A DNA stretch of 49,653 nucleotides, from positions 1-49,653 of the forward strand of contig CAZUDB010000022.1 in NCBI GenBank assembly GCA_964619055.1, given 5' to 3'. Within the stretch, counting starts at the first letter, position 1. Every line of letters starts with the position of its first letter. Below the pieces are notes generated by a model. The model saw only the letters and a list, made by a program, of their open reading frames with translations. It did not search any database and was not told where the DNA came from. Both the position numbers and the translations under genes were made by a program. Shown piece after piece: positions 24,671 to 35,067 of this stretch. Origin of the DNA: CAYVUM01 sp964619055 (GTDB taxonomy: Bacteria > Pseudomonadota > Alphaproteobacteria > Rhodospirillales > Defluviicoccaceae).

Positions 24671-27600
24671 TAACCCGGTCGGTTTTCGAAGCGGTCGGGG
24701 CTGTTACCCAAATCGCTGATGGCGGCCAAATCGGCCGGGTCGTCATGTTCATCGACGTGCTGGCGCATCAGCGTTGCCACCACGTCGCGCCCTTTTGCCT
24801 CCGCGGTTTCCGGCTCGATCGCACCGGCCAAGCGGTCGGCAATCTTGGCCGCCAGCGTATCGACCGATGTTCGTTCGCCCAGGCTGAAGTCCGGTAGTCC
24901 AATGCCCAAAGCCCTTTCGACCGCCATGCTGAGCTCGAGCCCCATCAGCGAGTCCATGCCAAGCTCCATAAGGGAGCGGCTGGTGTCCAGTCTATCCACG
25001 GGCAGGCGTAGGATAACGGCCGCTAGTTCGGCAATGGCGCTGCGAACCACGGGCAGAGCTTCGTGGGCGGTCATGCCGGCAAGCCGTTCGCAGAGGTCGT
25101 GGCCGACGCTCGGTTCGGCCGTATCATCGACGGCACGCAGGACATCGTCGAACGCCCGTGTCGCCATAATGGGCAGGTCGCGCTTCACCGCGCCCCAATC
25201 CAGGTCCATAACGCTCACCACCGGCTCCCCCCCTGCAAGTAGATCATCGAGGGTGCCGAGCGCCTCGGCAACGGAGAGGGGGCGGCGCCCAAGCCGTTTG
25301 CTTAAGTGGTCGCGAACAGTCGTGTTTGCAGCCAGGTAGCCCGCGTCACCGATGGGGCCCCAACACACGGCTAACGCCGGCAGGCCTTGGTCATGGCGCC
25401 ACCGGGCCAGCTGTTCCAGCGCCAGATTGGCGGCCACATAAGCCGCTTGACCTGGGTTGCCGAACACCGTGGTCGCCGACGAAAAACAGATAAACAGATC
25501 CAGCGGGAGGGCGGCCGTGGCACGATGCAGGTTCCAAGCGCCTTGAACCTTAGGGGCCAGCACACGCCTCAAGCTGTCGTTGTCGATGCGATCCGCCGTT
25601 CGATCGTCCAAGACCATAGCGGCATGCACGATACCGCGCAGCGGTCGTTCGTAGGGAAGAGAGGAGACCAGAGCAGCAACCGCTCCGGCGTCGGCCACAT
25701 CGCAGGCCCGGCATTGAATAGCGACACCGCGCGCCGTGAGATCGGCAATCGCAGCAACGCCTTCCTCGGTCGGTACCCCCGACCTGCTCGTAAGCACCAA
25801 GTTTTTCGCTCCGCGCTCCGCCAGCCACGCGGCGGTCTTGAGGCCGAGCCCGCCGAGGCCACCGGCAATCAGATATGTGGCACCAGTAGCGAGGGCCAAC
25901 TTAGGCGCTGTCTTATGGGCAACGCGCCGCCGGCTCGGCGGTTTGCTCACGTCGATAACGATCTTGCCGATGTGGCTGGAATGCTGCATGAGGCGGAAGG
26001 CCTCGACGATCTCATCGGCACGGAACACGCGGTGGAGGAGGGGGCGCAATCGCCCGTCGTGAATTCTGGCGATGACGCTTTCGAACAAAGACGTGGACAG
26101 CCCGGGCTTTTGGACGAGAAGCGCATCCGCATCAACGGCGAAATAGGAAATGTTGCGCCGTAGCGGGCGCAGGCCGATCCGCGTGTTGGCGACAAAATCC
26201 CGCTTGCCCAGCTCGACAAACCGACCGAACGGGGTCAGGAGCTCCAGGCTGCGGACAGCGCCTTCACCGGCCAGGCAGTTGAGAACCACATCGACGCCCT
26301 TGCCGCCCGTGAGATGCCGGACTCTATCGGCGAAGGCCAGGCTACGTGAATCGAGAACATGGTCAACACCAAGCAGGCGTAACACGGTTCGCTTGCTGTC
26401 CGAGCCGGCTGTCGCGATAACTCGTGCCCCACGGGCATGGGCGATCTGTAGTGCCGCCAAGCCGACGCCACCGGCTCCGCCGTGGATGAGAACTGTCTCG
26501 CCCTCCTTCAGATCGGCAAGATGCTCTAGCGCGTAGGCGGCCGTGAAAAACGCCACGGGCATGGTTACCGCGGCGGTGTAAGCAAGATCGGACGGCATCT
26601 GCCGGACCGTGTGTGATGGGGCCGTGACCAGCGCGGAGAAGCTGCGAGGCGCCATGCCGACGACGGCATCACCGACAGCGACGCCCTCGACGCCGCTGCC
26701 GATCGCGACAACGTCACCGGCACATTCCATGCCGAGTGTGGCCCCGACGAAGCCGTCCTCGACGACGGCGTCTGGCAGCAAGCCCATGGCCAACATGACA
26801 TCGCGGAAATTGAGACCCACAGCCCGGACGTTGATCTTGACCTCGCCCGGCCCAGGCGGTCGGTGCTCGACGTCCGTCCAGGCGAGCCCATCCAGCGCTC
26901 CAGATTTGGGCACCGGGAGAGCGTAGGACGTGGCGTCGTCGTGGCTCTGGTGTTTGTTCGTGCCTATCACGCCGCGATCGCGGACCCGGAGGGCCCGGCG
27001 CCCCTGTGCGGTCAGGAGTACTTCCTGCTCACCGTCGGCCAGCAGCGTCTCGTCGGCAAGGCGCTCGACCAGGTTGCTAAGCGCGTCCTGGTCTGTCGGC
27101 TCCGTTTGGACATCAACAAGTGACCATTGGAGATCCGGTGTCTCGTTCATCAACACGCGGACCAGCCCCCACATGGCAGCCTGCTCCGGCTGTGCCTTAG
27201 GACTCGGTATGGCCGCGCCGTTCGTCGGTCCGCGGTCAAGCACCATGGCGCCCGTGGTTACGACTCGAATGATCGGCGCTGACGGGGACGTTCCATCCTG
27301 ATCATCGATGGTGTCACGCTTCGATCGCATCTCGAACAGGGCTGCAACGAGGCCGAGAACACCAAGGCAATGATCAGTCGCGGGCGACAGGAGATCATCG
27401 CTGGCAACCTTGGGCCGGTCCAGCGCCGTGAGGTCGATGAGCTCAAGGTCGGCCGTGTCGGCACTATCCGATCGGAGCGACAAATCAGGAGCGAGGCGCG
27501 CGCGCGATGATCGTTGAGTGGCCACGCCCGCAGCGCGCAGCCGCTCGACCAGAGCCGCCGCCACCGCGTCGGCGACACCGCCCGGATCGGCAAGGATCAC

Positions 27601-30600
27601 TCGAACGCGTGGCGGGTCCGCGCTGGTACCATTCCCAATGACGGATGGATTGACGGCGATCGCCAAAACCGCGTCCGAGCCCTCGGGTTCAGCTTCGGGC
27701 TCGTCGCCGACAACGGTGGGCGGCGCCTGGAAACCGGCATCGCCCAGCAACACCTTCCACTCTCGCGTCGAGCGCATAAGTGCCGCGGGGATCCGACCGC
27801 GGTCATCGGCCTGCCACCAATACGGACGGGCGCCGAGGATCAGATCGGTGAACCTGTCGGCCCGACGATGGGCCAGCACAAGTGCACCTTGGCAATGGAG
27901 ATGGCTGCGCAGACGGCGCAGGGACGATGCCAGATTGGGCGACACGTGCGCCATCGTCGCCGACACGATCAGATCGAAGTGCTCGCCGGCAAGCCCATCC
28001 GCATCGCCATCGGCCGCAAGGTCGAAGACAGCGAAGCGGACAAAGGCTAGATCACCAAGTTCGGCGCGCGCCCGCGCGATCCCCTCGTCGGTGACATCGG
28101 TGTACAGGTAGTCACAAGGGATGTCCGCGAATGCGGTCATGAAGCGTCGGTCAATGCGCCCAAAACCGCTGCCTATTTCCAGGATGCGCAGCGGGCGTCG
28201 CCCCGGCCAACGCTCAGCGATGGCGTTTGCCATTGCGACCAGCGCGCCATTCAAGACTGCGTGGCTCGGTCCGCTTCGCGTAAGCTGATCCACCATGGCC
28301 TGGGTATCGTCGGCATCCATGACGGCCGAAAGCGCTGCTCCGGTGCGGGCGTTTGCCAGGTTTTCTCCGGCCCGACACGCCAGCACCGCCTCGGCCGACC
28401 AATTAGGATGCTCGGCGACAAGGGTTCTCCAGATTTCTCCCGGCTCTAGGTGAGCATCGATATGCGGCGATCCATCGGGAAGGAGCAAGCCGTCAGCCAC
28501 CATCGCGTCCTGCAAGCCGGTTAGCATGGGGCCGGCCACAAGTGGGTCCAGGGTAACCGGGTCTCTACGGGTAGTTCGACTTGCCGCCTGCGATGATGCG
28601 ATCGCGCGCAGCGCATAGGCCGTCGCCAACCCTTCCAGTAGGACGGGCGCTTCCTGCGCCGGGTCGCTGTGACGCAACGACACTCGGGTGGCAGCCACGC
28701 CCGCGCGCGCGGCTGAAGCCAGTTCCCGCGGGTCGAGCACTTCGTTCAGGTCGTCGCGGCGCGGGCGTTCCGCCGGGACGCTCACGTGGCGGGTCCGCAC
28801 CTGCGTTCGTCGTGCGCCGGCCGCTTCCGCACGAATGAATCGGCAGCTTTCCGCTCGCACCAAAATGTCGCCAGCAGCTGTAATGAGTTCCACATCTGCC
28901 ACGACCGAGCGGCTCGCCGTGGCCTCCAGCCGAGCCGTCGCAAAGGCTGCCTGTCCGGGAGCACGGCCGATTCGGACACGGTCCATTTGAACAGGGAGGT
29001 ACAGCGGGGGGCGGTCCTCGTCCTCGCCCGAGCTTTGTGTCAGGATCGCAATGAGGGCCTGAAAGGCGGCGTCCAAGGCGAACGGGTCCAGCGGATCCGC
29101 GTTGTTCGCGGCCTCGGGGGTATCCGTAAACTCTGCGCGTGCGAAGTTGCCATCAATGCGCACCCGTGCGACGCGACGAAAGGCCGATCCATACTGAAGT
29201 CCCAAATCCTCCGCCAGCGCGTAAAGCGCTTCGCCCGAAACATCGACGCGGGCGTGTCGAGGTTGCAGTGGGTTGCCTGAGCTGGCGTTTTCGCGGGCCG
29301 TGAGGGGCGCATCGGCCAGCGGCCAGGAGCGCTCGCTGATGCGCGCTTCGGCGTGCAAGGTCCAAGGCGGGCCGGACAGGCGGTCACGGCTTCGGATCAA
29401 CACCCGGTCGTCGACGATTTGTACCTGAACCACGCGTGCGGCATCCGATGGCAGCACTAGGGGTTCACGAATGTCTAGCTCGAAGATGTCTATGCCGGCC
29501 CGCGACCGTGTGGCAGCACCATCGTCAGCCGGCGTGGGTTCGTCCGTGCGAAAGGATGCCTGGGCGGCTGCTGCCGCCAAGGCTGCAAATCCCGCTGCTG
29601 GAAACAGGATCCGCCCGGAAACCCGATGATCGGCATATGCGGTCTGTACGTCGGCATCGAGATCGTTTTCCCACGTGTTTGTCATGTGTGGCACCGCGTA
29701 TCCCAGCAGGGGGTGCACGCGACGCCGGGCAACGGCGTCGTTGCTCTCGGTGCTCGGCGATGGCCAATGGCGATCGCGATGCCACGGGAATGGCGGCAGG
29801 TCGACGCGCCCACCGGGCTCCGGAAACACCTTGGTCCATGCGAGCGGACAGCCGACCGTGTAGGTGGCCAACGCGGCTGCGCTTAGGCGCGTCGCACGTC
29901 CATCGCCTTTGGTGAGGCTGTGCATAACTGTTGCCGTCGGGTGCGTCTCCCGAACCGTCTCACGCATCGCCGCCTGAAGGATCGGTTGCGGGCCCACTTC
30001 CAGGAAGGTGTCGATCCCGGCGTTGGCCAAAGCGGCGATGGCGGAGCAGAATCGCACGGGCTCGCGGATGTTCTGCCACCAATAGTCAGCGTTCAATGCG
30101 TCACCCTTCAGAAGCCCGCCGCTGACGGTCGAGGCGAAGAGGAGGCGGTGGGGCCGTGGTGCGACATCGCTGAGGTGGTCGAGAACGAGGGAACGCACCG
30201 GATCCATGGACCGGCTGTGGAACGCATAATCCAGATCCAGAACGCGGACATAAAGACCACGATCTCCGCATACCTCGCGCAGCCGGACGATCTCAGCGGC
30301 CAGGCCCGAAACAACGGTCGAACTTGGACTGTTCAGGCCAGCGATCTCCAGATCGATACCTGTGTCCTCTAAAAGATCGGCGACGAGGGCCTCCGAGCCG
30401 CCGACCACGGCCATCAGACCCGCGCCACGGGTCAGGTTCTGGGCTCGGCTGCGGTCGACGATAATACGAACGGCATCGGTTAGGCTGAGGCAACCGGCCA
30501 CATGGGCGGCGGCGATTTCACCAACGCTGTGGCCAACCGTGGCCTCGACACAGACACCCGCTTGGCGCAAGACAGCGGTAGCCGCCAATTGCAGCGCAAA

Positions 30601-32409
30601 CAGCAGAGGCTGCGCAACATCCGTGGCCGCGAACCGCTCGGCATCGTCGTTTGCGAACTCGGCGGCGATGGACCAGCCGGTCAGTGGCTCGAAGATCCGA
30701 TCCACACGGGCCACGACGCGGCGCGCGAGAGCGCTCTCGGCCAGAAGCTCGCGGGCCATCCCGTGCCATTGCGCACCGTTGCCCGAGTAAACCAGCGCTA
30801 GGCGTCCTAGGCGGCCGCCAGACCGGCCCGAAACAACACCGTCCGATTGCTCACCGGCGGCAAATGCCCCGAGCCCGCTGACAACGGCGGACCGATCTCC
30901 GGCCGTGACGGCGAGGCGGTGATCGCCATGGTCGCGCTTGATCGCGCGGGCATAGCAGACGTCATAGCTGTTGACCTCGGGCTCGGCCGCGAACAGGTCC
31001 GCGTACTGACGAGCCAATGCCTGCAACGTCTCGGCGCTGTGGGCGGACAACAACAGCGGCGCCATTCGGGGCTTGGACACCCGTCGATCCAACACAGAAT
31101 GGTCGTAACGCGAGAGAACGGCGTGGGCATTGGTGCCGCCGAAGCCGAAGGAGTTGACGCCGATCAGCGCGGCGCCGTTGGGCTTCGGAAGGGTCAGAGG
31201 CGCGTCCAAGACCTTCAGGTTGAGGCCGGTAAAGTCGATTCCGGGATTGGGCGTGCTACAGTGCAGGGACGTCGGCACAACCCCATGGTTCAAGCTTAAA
31301 ACTGACTTGAGTACGCCGACTAAGCCTGACGCCGGCTCTAGGTGGCCCACATTGGATTTGGCTGAGCCGATGGGAAGGGGCTGTGCGGTCGTTCGTGGCT
31401 GGCCCAGGACCGCACCGAGGGCTGCGGCCTCGATTGGGTCGCCGACGGCTGTCCCGGTGCCGTGGGCCTCCACATAGACCACGTCGTCCGGCGACAGTTT
31501 CGCACCCTCGTAGACGCGCTTAAGGAGCGACGCCTGGGCCGCTTCGTTGGGCATGGAGAGGCCAGTGGTTCGGCCGTCCTGATTCACGCCGCTAGCGCGG
31601 ATAACGGCGTGGATCGGATCTCCGTTGGCGATAGCGCGCTTCAGCGGCGCAAGCAGGAAAACGACACCACCTTCGGAGCGGACGTATCCATGGGCGTCGT
31701 CCGAAAACGCCTTACAGCGCCCTGCCGGGCTCAACATCGAGGCCTGTGAAAAGGTGATGAACGTGAAGGGGGAGATCAGAGTGTTGACGCCGCCGACGAT
31801 GGCGAGCTCCGCTTCCTCCTCGCGAAGCGCCTGCGCCGCCAAATGCAGAGCGACCAGAGAGGATGAACAGGCCGTATCGACAACCAGGCTCGGCCCGTGC
31901 AGGTCGAGACAGTAGGAAACCCGGTTGGCGATGATGCTGAGCGCGTTGCCGGTGCCTGTGTAGGCGTTGGCGGAGGCCGGATCGCTCCACCGCAATGAGA
32001 TGAAATCTGTCGATGAGACGCCAACAAATACGCCCGTCTCACTGCCCGCTACCTCGCTGCGCGGCCGGCCGGCATCCTCCAGTGCCTCCACGGACAGTTC
32101 CAGCAACAAGCGTTGCTGCGGATCCATTTGGGCGGCCTCGCGAGGTGAGATCCCGAAAGCGGCGGGATCGAAGCGATCCCAATCCTCAATGACGCCGGCG
32201 CTCCAGGTGTAACTCTTGCCAGGCTCACCCGGCCGTGGATTGCCGAGGAGATCCTGGGACCAGCGCTCCGCCGGTATGGAGCCGACTGCGTCGGTCTCGT
32301 CGGTGAGCAGGCGCCAGAAATCGGCCGGGGTTCGTGTTCCCCCCGGCAGCCTGCAGGCCATGCCGACGATGGCGATATCGTGTCGAGTGCCTCTGGCCAT
32401 AGCGGTCAT
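24670..32409 (-). CDS. Highly reducing type I polyketide/fatty acid synthase (RkpA-like)
   Basis: A single 2579-residue module. KS: Cys181 in DTACSSS, His316 in VEAHGTGT, His356 in SNVGHLEP. AT: Ser628 in GHSVGEI, with YAFH at 728-731. DH: His928 in DHRVSGRILFP and Asp1113. Methyltransferase-like domain: motif I LEIGSGFG at about 1410-1417. ER: nucleotide motif HGGAGGVG at 1976-1983. KR: GGLGGLG at 2183-2189, LDD at 2267-2269, Ser2311, Tyr2324 and Asn2328. ACP: Ser2487 in GMDSL. No thioesterase, reductase or condensation domain follows the ACP. A fully reducing set predicts a saturated, possibly methyl-branched acyl chain built iteratively. The start ATG has GAGG 5 bases upstream. The oxoamine synthase start overlaps its stop. 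The domain order and neighbours resemble RkpA of rhizobial K-antigen loci. Confidence 0.93.
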   Translation of the reverse strand: MTAMARGTRHDIAIVGMACRLPGGTRTPADFWRLLTDETDAVGSIPAERWSQDLLGNPRPGEPGKSYTWSAGVIEDWDRFDPAAFGISPREAAQMDPQQRLLLELSVEALEDAGRPRSEVAGSETGVFVGVSSTDFISLRWSDPASANAYTGTGNALSIIANRVSYCLDLHGPSLVVDTACSSSLVALHLAAQALREEEAELAIVGGVNTLISPFTFITFSQASMLSPAGRCKAFSDDAHGYVRSEGGVVFLLAPLKRAIANGDPIHAVIRASGVNQDGRTTGLSMPNEAAQASLLKRVYEGAKLSPDDVVYVEAHGTGTAVGDPIEAAALGAVLGQPRTTAQPLPIGSAKSNVGHLEPASGLVGVLKSVLSLNHGVVPTSLHCSTPNPGIDFTGLNLKVLDAPLTLPKPNGAALIGVNSFGFGGTNAHAVLSRYDHSVLDRRVSKPRMAPLLLSAHSAETLQALARQYADLFAAEPEVNSYDVCYARAIKRDHGDHRLAVTAGDRSAVVSGLGAFAAGEQSDGVVSGRSGGRLGRLALVYSGNGAQWHGMARELLAESALARRVVARVDRIFEPLTGWSIAAEFANDDAERFAATDVAQPLLFALQLAATAVLRQAGVCVEATVGHSVGEIAAAHVAGCLSLTDAVRIIVDRSRAQNLTRGAGLMAVVGGSEALVADLLEDTGIDLEIAGLNSPSSTVVSGLAAEIVRLREVCGDRGLYVRVLDLDYAFHSRSMDPVRSLVLDHLSDVAPRPHRLLFASTVSGGLLKGDALNADYWWQNIREPVRFCSAIAALANAGIDTFLEVGPQPILQAAMRETVRETHPTATVMHSLTKGDGRATRLSAAALATYTVGCPLAWTKVFPEPGGRVDLPPFPWHRDRHWPSPSTESNDAVARRRVHPLLGYAVPHMTNTWENDLDADVQTAYADHRVSGRILFPAAGFAALAAAAAQASFRTDEPTPADDGAATRSRAGIDIFELDIREPLVLPSDAARVVQVQIVDDRVLIRSRDRLSGPPWTLHAEARISERSWPLADAPLTARENASSGNPLQPRHARVDVSGEALYALAEDLGLQYGSAFRRVARVRIDGNFARAEFTDTPEAANNADPLDPFALDAAFQALIAILTQSSGEDEDRPPLYLPVQMDRVRIGRAPGQAAFATARLEATASRSVVADVELITAAGDILVRAESCRFIRAEAAGARRTQVRTRHVSVPAERPRRDDLNEVLDPRELASAARAGVAATRVSLRHSDPAQEAPVLLEGLATAYALRAIASSQAASRTTRRDPVTLDPLVAGPMLTGLQDAMVADGLLLPDGSPHIDAHLEPGEIWRTLVAEHPNWSAEAVLACRAGENLANARTGAALSAVMDADDTQAMVDQLTRSGPSHAVLNGALVAMANAIAERWPGRRPLRILEIGSGFGRIDRRFMTAFADIPCDYLYTDVTDEGIARARAELGDLAFVRFAVFDLAADGDADGLAGEHFDLIVSATMAHVSPNLASSLRRLRSHLHCQGALVLAHRRADRFTDLILGARPYWWQADDRGRIPAALMRSTREWKVLLGDAGFQAPPTVVGDEPEAEPEGSDAVLAIAVNPSVIGNGTSADPPRVRVILADPGGVADAVAAALVERLRAAGVATQRSSRARLAPDLSLRSDSADTADLELIDLTALDRPKVASDDLLSPATDHCLGVLGLVAALFEMRSKRDTIDDQDGTSPSAPIIRVVTTGAMVLDRGPTNGAAIPSPKAQPEQAAMWGLVRVLMNETPDLQWSLVDVQTEPTDQDALSNLVERLADETLLADGEQEVLLTAQGRRALRVRDRGVIGTNKHQSHDDATSYALPVPKSGALDGLAWTDVEHRPPGPGEVKINVRAVGLNFRDVMLAMGLLPDAVVEDGFVGATLGMECAGDVVAIGSGVEGVAVGDAVVGMAPRSFSALVTAPSHTVRQMPSDLAYTAAVTMPVAFFTAAYALEHLADLKEGETVLIHGGAGGVGLAALQIAHARGARVIATAGSDSKRTVLRLLGVDHVLDSRSLAFADRVRHLTGGKGVDVVLNCLAGEGAVRSLELLTPFGRFVELGKRDFVANTRIGLRPLRRNISYFAVDADALLVQKPGLSTSLFESVIARIHDGRLRPLLHRVFRADEIVEAFRLMQHSSHIGKIVIDVSKPPSRRRVAHKTAPKLALATGATYLIAGGLGGLGLKTAAWLAERGAKNLVLTSRSGVPTEEGVAAIADLTARGVAIQCRACDVADAGAVAALVSSLPYERPLRGIVHAAMVLDDRTADRIDNDSLRRVLAPKVQGAWNLHRATAALPLDLFICFSSATTVFGNPGQAAYVAANLALEQLARWRHDQGLPALAVCWGPIGDAGYLAANTTVRDHLSKRLGRRPLSVAEALGTLDDLLAGGEPVVSVMDLDWGAVKRDLPIMATRAFDDVLRAVDDTAEPSVGHDLCERLAGMTAHEALPVVRSAIAELAAVILRLPVDRLDTSRSLMELGMDSLMGLELSMAVERALGIGLPDFSLGERTSVDTLAAKIADRLAGAIEPETAEAKGRDVVATLMRQHVDEHDDPADLAAISDLGNSPDRFENRPG

Positions 32410-33030
32410 TGGATCCTCACGGCCCGACTCTTCGTCCGCATCTGAGCGAGTCTACACCCACGCATGACATACTCGGCACGATCGCCGGGGCCATTACGCC
32501 CTGCTGCGACCCGTGCAAACACCTTGCAACTCGATGGGGAGGTCCCCTCCGAGCGTCGACCACCGTCCCTTTCCACGCCGTGTCGCCGACTTGGGCAGAT
32601 CGCTCCGTCACGCACGTGAGCGATTCGCACAAACCGGCGCACGCATTGGCGCGTGCTGGGGCCGCTCACTCCCTGTCGCCGCTGCTGGCTCTGAGAACAC
32701 GCAATCCGCGTGTCATTACGGCCACGGTCTTTCGACGACAGGAGCACTCTGCCTGCTAGCCCGTGAAAGTCAAGATGTTGATGCAGCGCGCGATATTCCC
32801 TATGGCGATGGTAGCGGCCAATGCCTTGGTTTCGCCCGAACAAGCCTCCGCTGGGTATCCCAATTCCGAATACTTGAAAGCCGGCCTTGAATTGTCGATC
32901 CCCTTTCGGCGACCTTCCAGGAGCCATCGGCGAGAGCGGTGGCAAGCTCGCTTCGGTTGCGAGAAAATGGCGTGTTACTCCAAAAACTCTCAACATACCG
33001 TTCCCGAAAGGACCGGATCGGTAAGCGGAA
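32410..33030. promoter_or_regulatory. Divergent intergenic region, PKS operon / PBP1A gene
   Basis: 621 bases without a gene I can support. The PKS ribosome binding site (gaggat on the minus strand) is at 32413-32419. The rest should carry promoters for the PKS operon and for the penicillin-binding protein. A 96-codon plus-strand frame at 32763-33053 begins GTG with a signal-peptide-like run, but its later part is not protein-like and it overlaps the PBP start. No strong promoter was recognised. Confidence 0.4.
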
Positions 33031-35067
33031 ATGGCAAATACAACACGACCTAGATCCCCACAAGCATCCACGTTTGCGGCCCGGACGCGAGGTAGCAAAC
33101 ACAAGACGCCACCTCGGACCGATGCGCGCAAATGCGCCCCTGCGGATCGGCGCCGTGAGCGACGACCTCCGGCTGCCGCGCCGCGCCGATCCATTCTCTC
33201 TAAGGTTCTCAAAGCTAGTAGCGTGGCGGGAATATGGTTGGTGATTGCAGGCACCGGAATCTTGGCTTGGCAGGCCACGGATTTGCCCGACCTGGATGAG
33301 GCCATTGCTGCCACTCGACGCCCGGCGGTGACCATTATTGCCGCCAACGGCCGCGAGCTTGCAACCTCAGGTGATCTATTTGGTGTGCCCGTGCAGGTGG
33401 ACGACCTGGCCCCAGCGGTGCCGCTGGCCGTGATGGCGATCGAAGACCGTCGGTTTCGGGATCACTGGGGGATCGATATTCGCGGGCTGGTACGGGCCGT
33501 TTGGGCCAATCTGCAAGCCGGCGGAATTGTCCAAGGCGGCAGCACGATCACGCAGCAGGTGGCCAAGAACCTGTTTCTGACTCATGAGCGCACAATTAAA
33601 CGTAAGCTGCAGGAATTCATGCTTGCGCTTTGGTTGGAGCACCGGTTCACCAAGGACCAGATTCTCGCCCTTTACCTGAACCGCGCCTATTTTGGGGCTG
33701 GGGCTTACGGCATCGATGCGGCTGCGCGCAAATACTTCGGCGTGCCGGCAACTCGTGTATCGACCTACCAGGCTGCAGTTCTGGCGGGCTTGCTGCGGGC
33801 CCCCTCTCGTTACAATCCCCACGCCGATGGTGATCTCGCCGACCGGCGGGCGCGCCAGGTCCTCAACAGCATGGTCGAGGCGGGCTTCATGACCGCCGCG
33901 GAAGCCAAGGCTGCGTACGCCCACAAGGGTCAGCGGGTGGCGACTTCAGGCCCCAACCTGGGTAGTCGCTGGTTCGTTGACTGGATCCTGGATCAGGTTC
34001 CCCATTTCGTTTCAGCGGGCGACCGCGATCTGATCGTGACGACCACCTTTGATCCGCGCTTGCAAGCGATCGCGGAGGCCTCGGTCCGCTCCACGTTGCA
34101 AGGGCCGGCAGCGGATGCCGGTGCCGGCCAGGCCGCATTGGTGGTCGTGACTGCCGACGGTGCGGTCCGGGCCATGGTAGGCGGACGCGACTATGGAGAA
34201 AGCGAGTACAACCGCGCTGTCCAGGCCTTGCGCCAACCTGGCTCGGCCTTCAAGCCCATTGTCTACACAGCGGCGCTGGAGTCTGGGTACCGTCCCGAGA
34301 CCGTTGTGGTTGATGAACCAGTCAATGTGAACGGCTGGCGGCCGAAGAATTTCAATGGGCGCTACGCTGGGGAGGTGACCTTAAGCGAAGCGTTGGCTCG
34401 GTCTCTGAACACCGTTGCCGTTCGGGTTAGCGAGCAGGTCGGGCGTGACCATGTGCTTGCGACCGCCGAGCGCCTCGGCATAACGACGGATCTTCCGTCG
34501 ACGCCGAGCTTAGCTCTCGGCGTTGGTGAGGTAACATTGCTCGACCTAACCGCTTCCTACGCAGTCTTTGCCAACGGCGGTTTCGGCGTGTGGCCACACG
34601 GCATTGTCGCCATCCACGATGCCTCCGGTCGGTTGTTGTACGAGCGTGCCGGGAACGGCCCCGGCCGCGTTCTGGAGCCGTGGGATGCCGCAGATATGAC
34701 GCGGATGTTGATGGGGGTGGTTAGGCATGGGACCGGTCACGCGGCGCAATTGCGGCGGCCGACGGCGGGTAAGACGGGCACCAGCCAGAACCACCGCGAT
34801 GCGTGGTTCATAGGGTTTACGCCGGAGATCGTAACGGGTGTGTGGATCGGCAACGACGACGGTACGGCCATGCGACGCGTCACAGGTGGCGGGTTGCCGG
34901 CCAAGCTGTGGCGGGCTTTTGCTGATCGCGCCCTTGCGGGTCAACCGGTTCGGTCGTTCGCTCACCTGTCCCCGGTCCGGCCGCGGTCAGCGCCAACGCA
35001 GACTGCGGATGCCCGGGACCGTGACAGCCTCCTCGATCTTCTGCTGGAGGTATTGCCCGATGAGTAA
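33031..35067 (+). CDS. Class A penicillin-binding protein 1A (transglycosylase/transpeptidase)
   Basis: A bifunctional peptidoglycan synthase of 678 residues. A basic cytoplasmic N-terminus is followed by a transmembrane helix at about 63-81. The GT51 transglycosylase domain has EDRRFRDHWGID (Glu138), GGSTITQQVAKN at 169-180 and the ILALYLNRAYFGAGAYGI motif. The transpeptidase domain has SxxK at Ser405-Lys408 (PGSAFKP), SLN at 458-460 and KTG at 581-583. It is shorter than classical PBP1A, with no OB insert between domains, like the PbpC/PBP1a-family proteins of alphaproteobacteria. The ATG is preceded by a weak agcgga. Expected to act at the inner membrane in cell-wall growth. Confidence 0.95.
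   Translation: MANTTRPRSPQASTFAARTRGSKHKTPPRTDARKCAPADRRRERRPPAAAPRRSILSKVLKASSVAGIWLVIAGTGILAWQATDLPDLDEAIAATRRPAVTIIAANGRELATSGDLFGVPVQVDDLAPAVPLAVMAIEDRRFRDHWGIDIRGLVRAVWANLQAGGIVQGGSTITQQVAKNLFLTHERTIKRKLQEFMLALWLEHRFTKDQILALYLNRAYFGAGAYGIDAAARKYFGVPATRVSTYQAAVLAGLLRAPSRYNPHADGDLADRRARQVLNSMVEAGFMTAAEAKAAYAHKGQRVATSGPNLGSRWFVDWILDQVPHFVSAGDRDLIVTTTFDPRLQAIAEASVRSTLQGPAADAGAGQAALVVVTADGAVRAMVGGRDYGESEYNRAVQALRQPGSAFKPIVYTAALESGYRPETVVVDEPVNVNGWRPKNFNGRYAGEVTLSEALARSLNTVAVRVSEQVGRDHVLATAERLGITTDLPSTPSLALGVGEVTLLDLTASYAVFANGGFGVWPHGIVAIHDASGRLLYERAGNGPGRVLEPWDAADMTRMLMGVVRHGTGHAAQLRRPTAGKTGTSQNHRDAWFIGFTPEIVTGVWIGNDDGTAMRRVTGGGLPAKLWRAFADRALAGQPVRSFAHLSPVRPRSAPTQTADARDRDSLLDLLLEVLPDE

Noticed and set aside
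32763..33053. 96-codon plus-strand frame starting GTG with a signal-peptide-like run
   Set aside because: The later part is not protein-like and it overlaps the PBP1A start in another frame. No good ribosome binding site.
32406..33347. 313-codon minus-strand frame between the PKS and PBP genes
   Set aside because: It runs antisense into the PBP start, is arginine/serine-rich and shows no domain; it looks like a GC-rich shadow frame.
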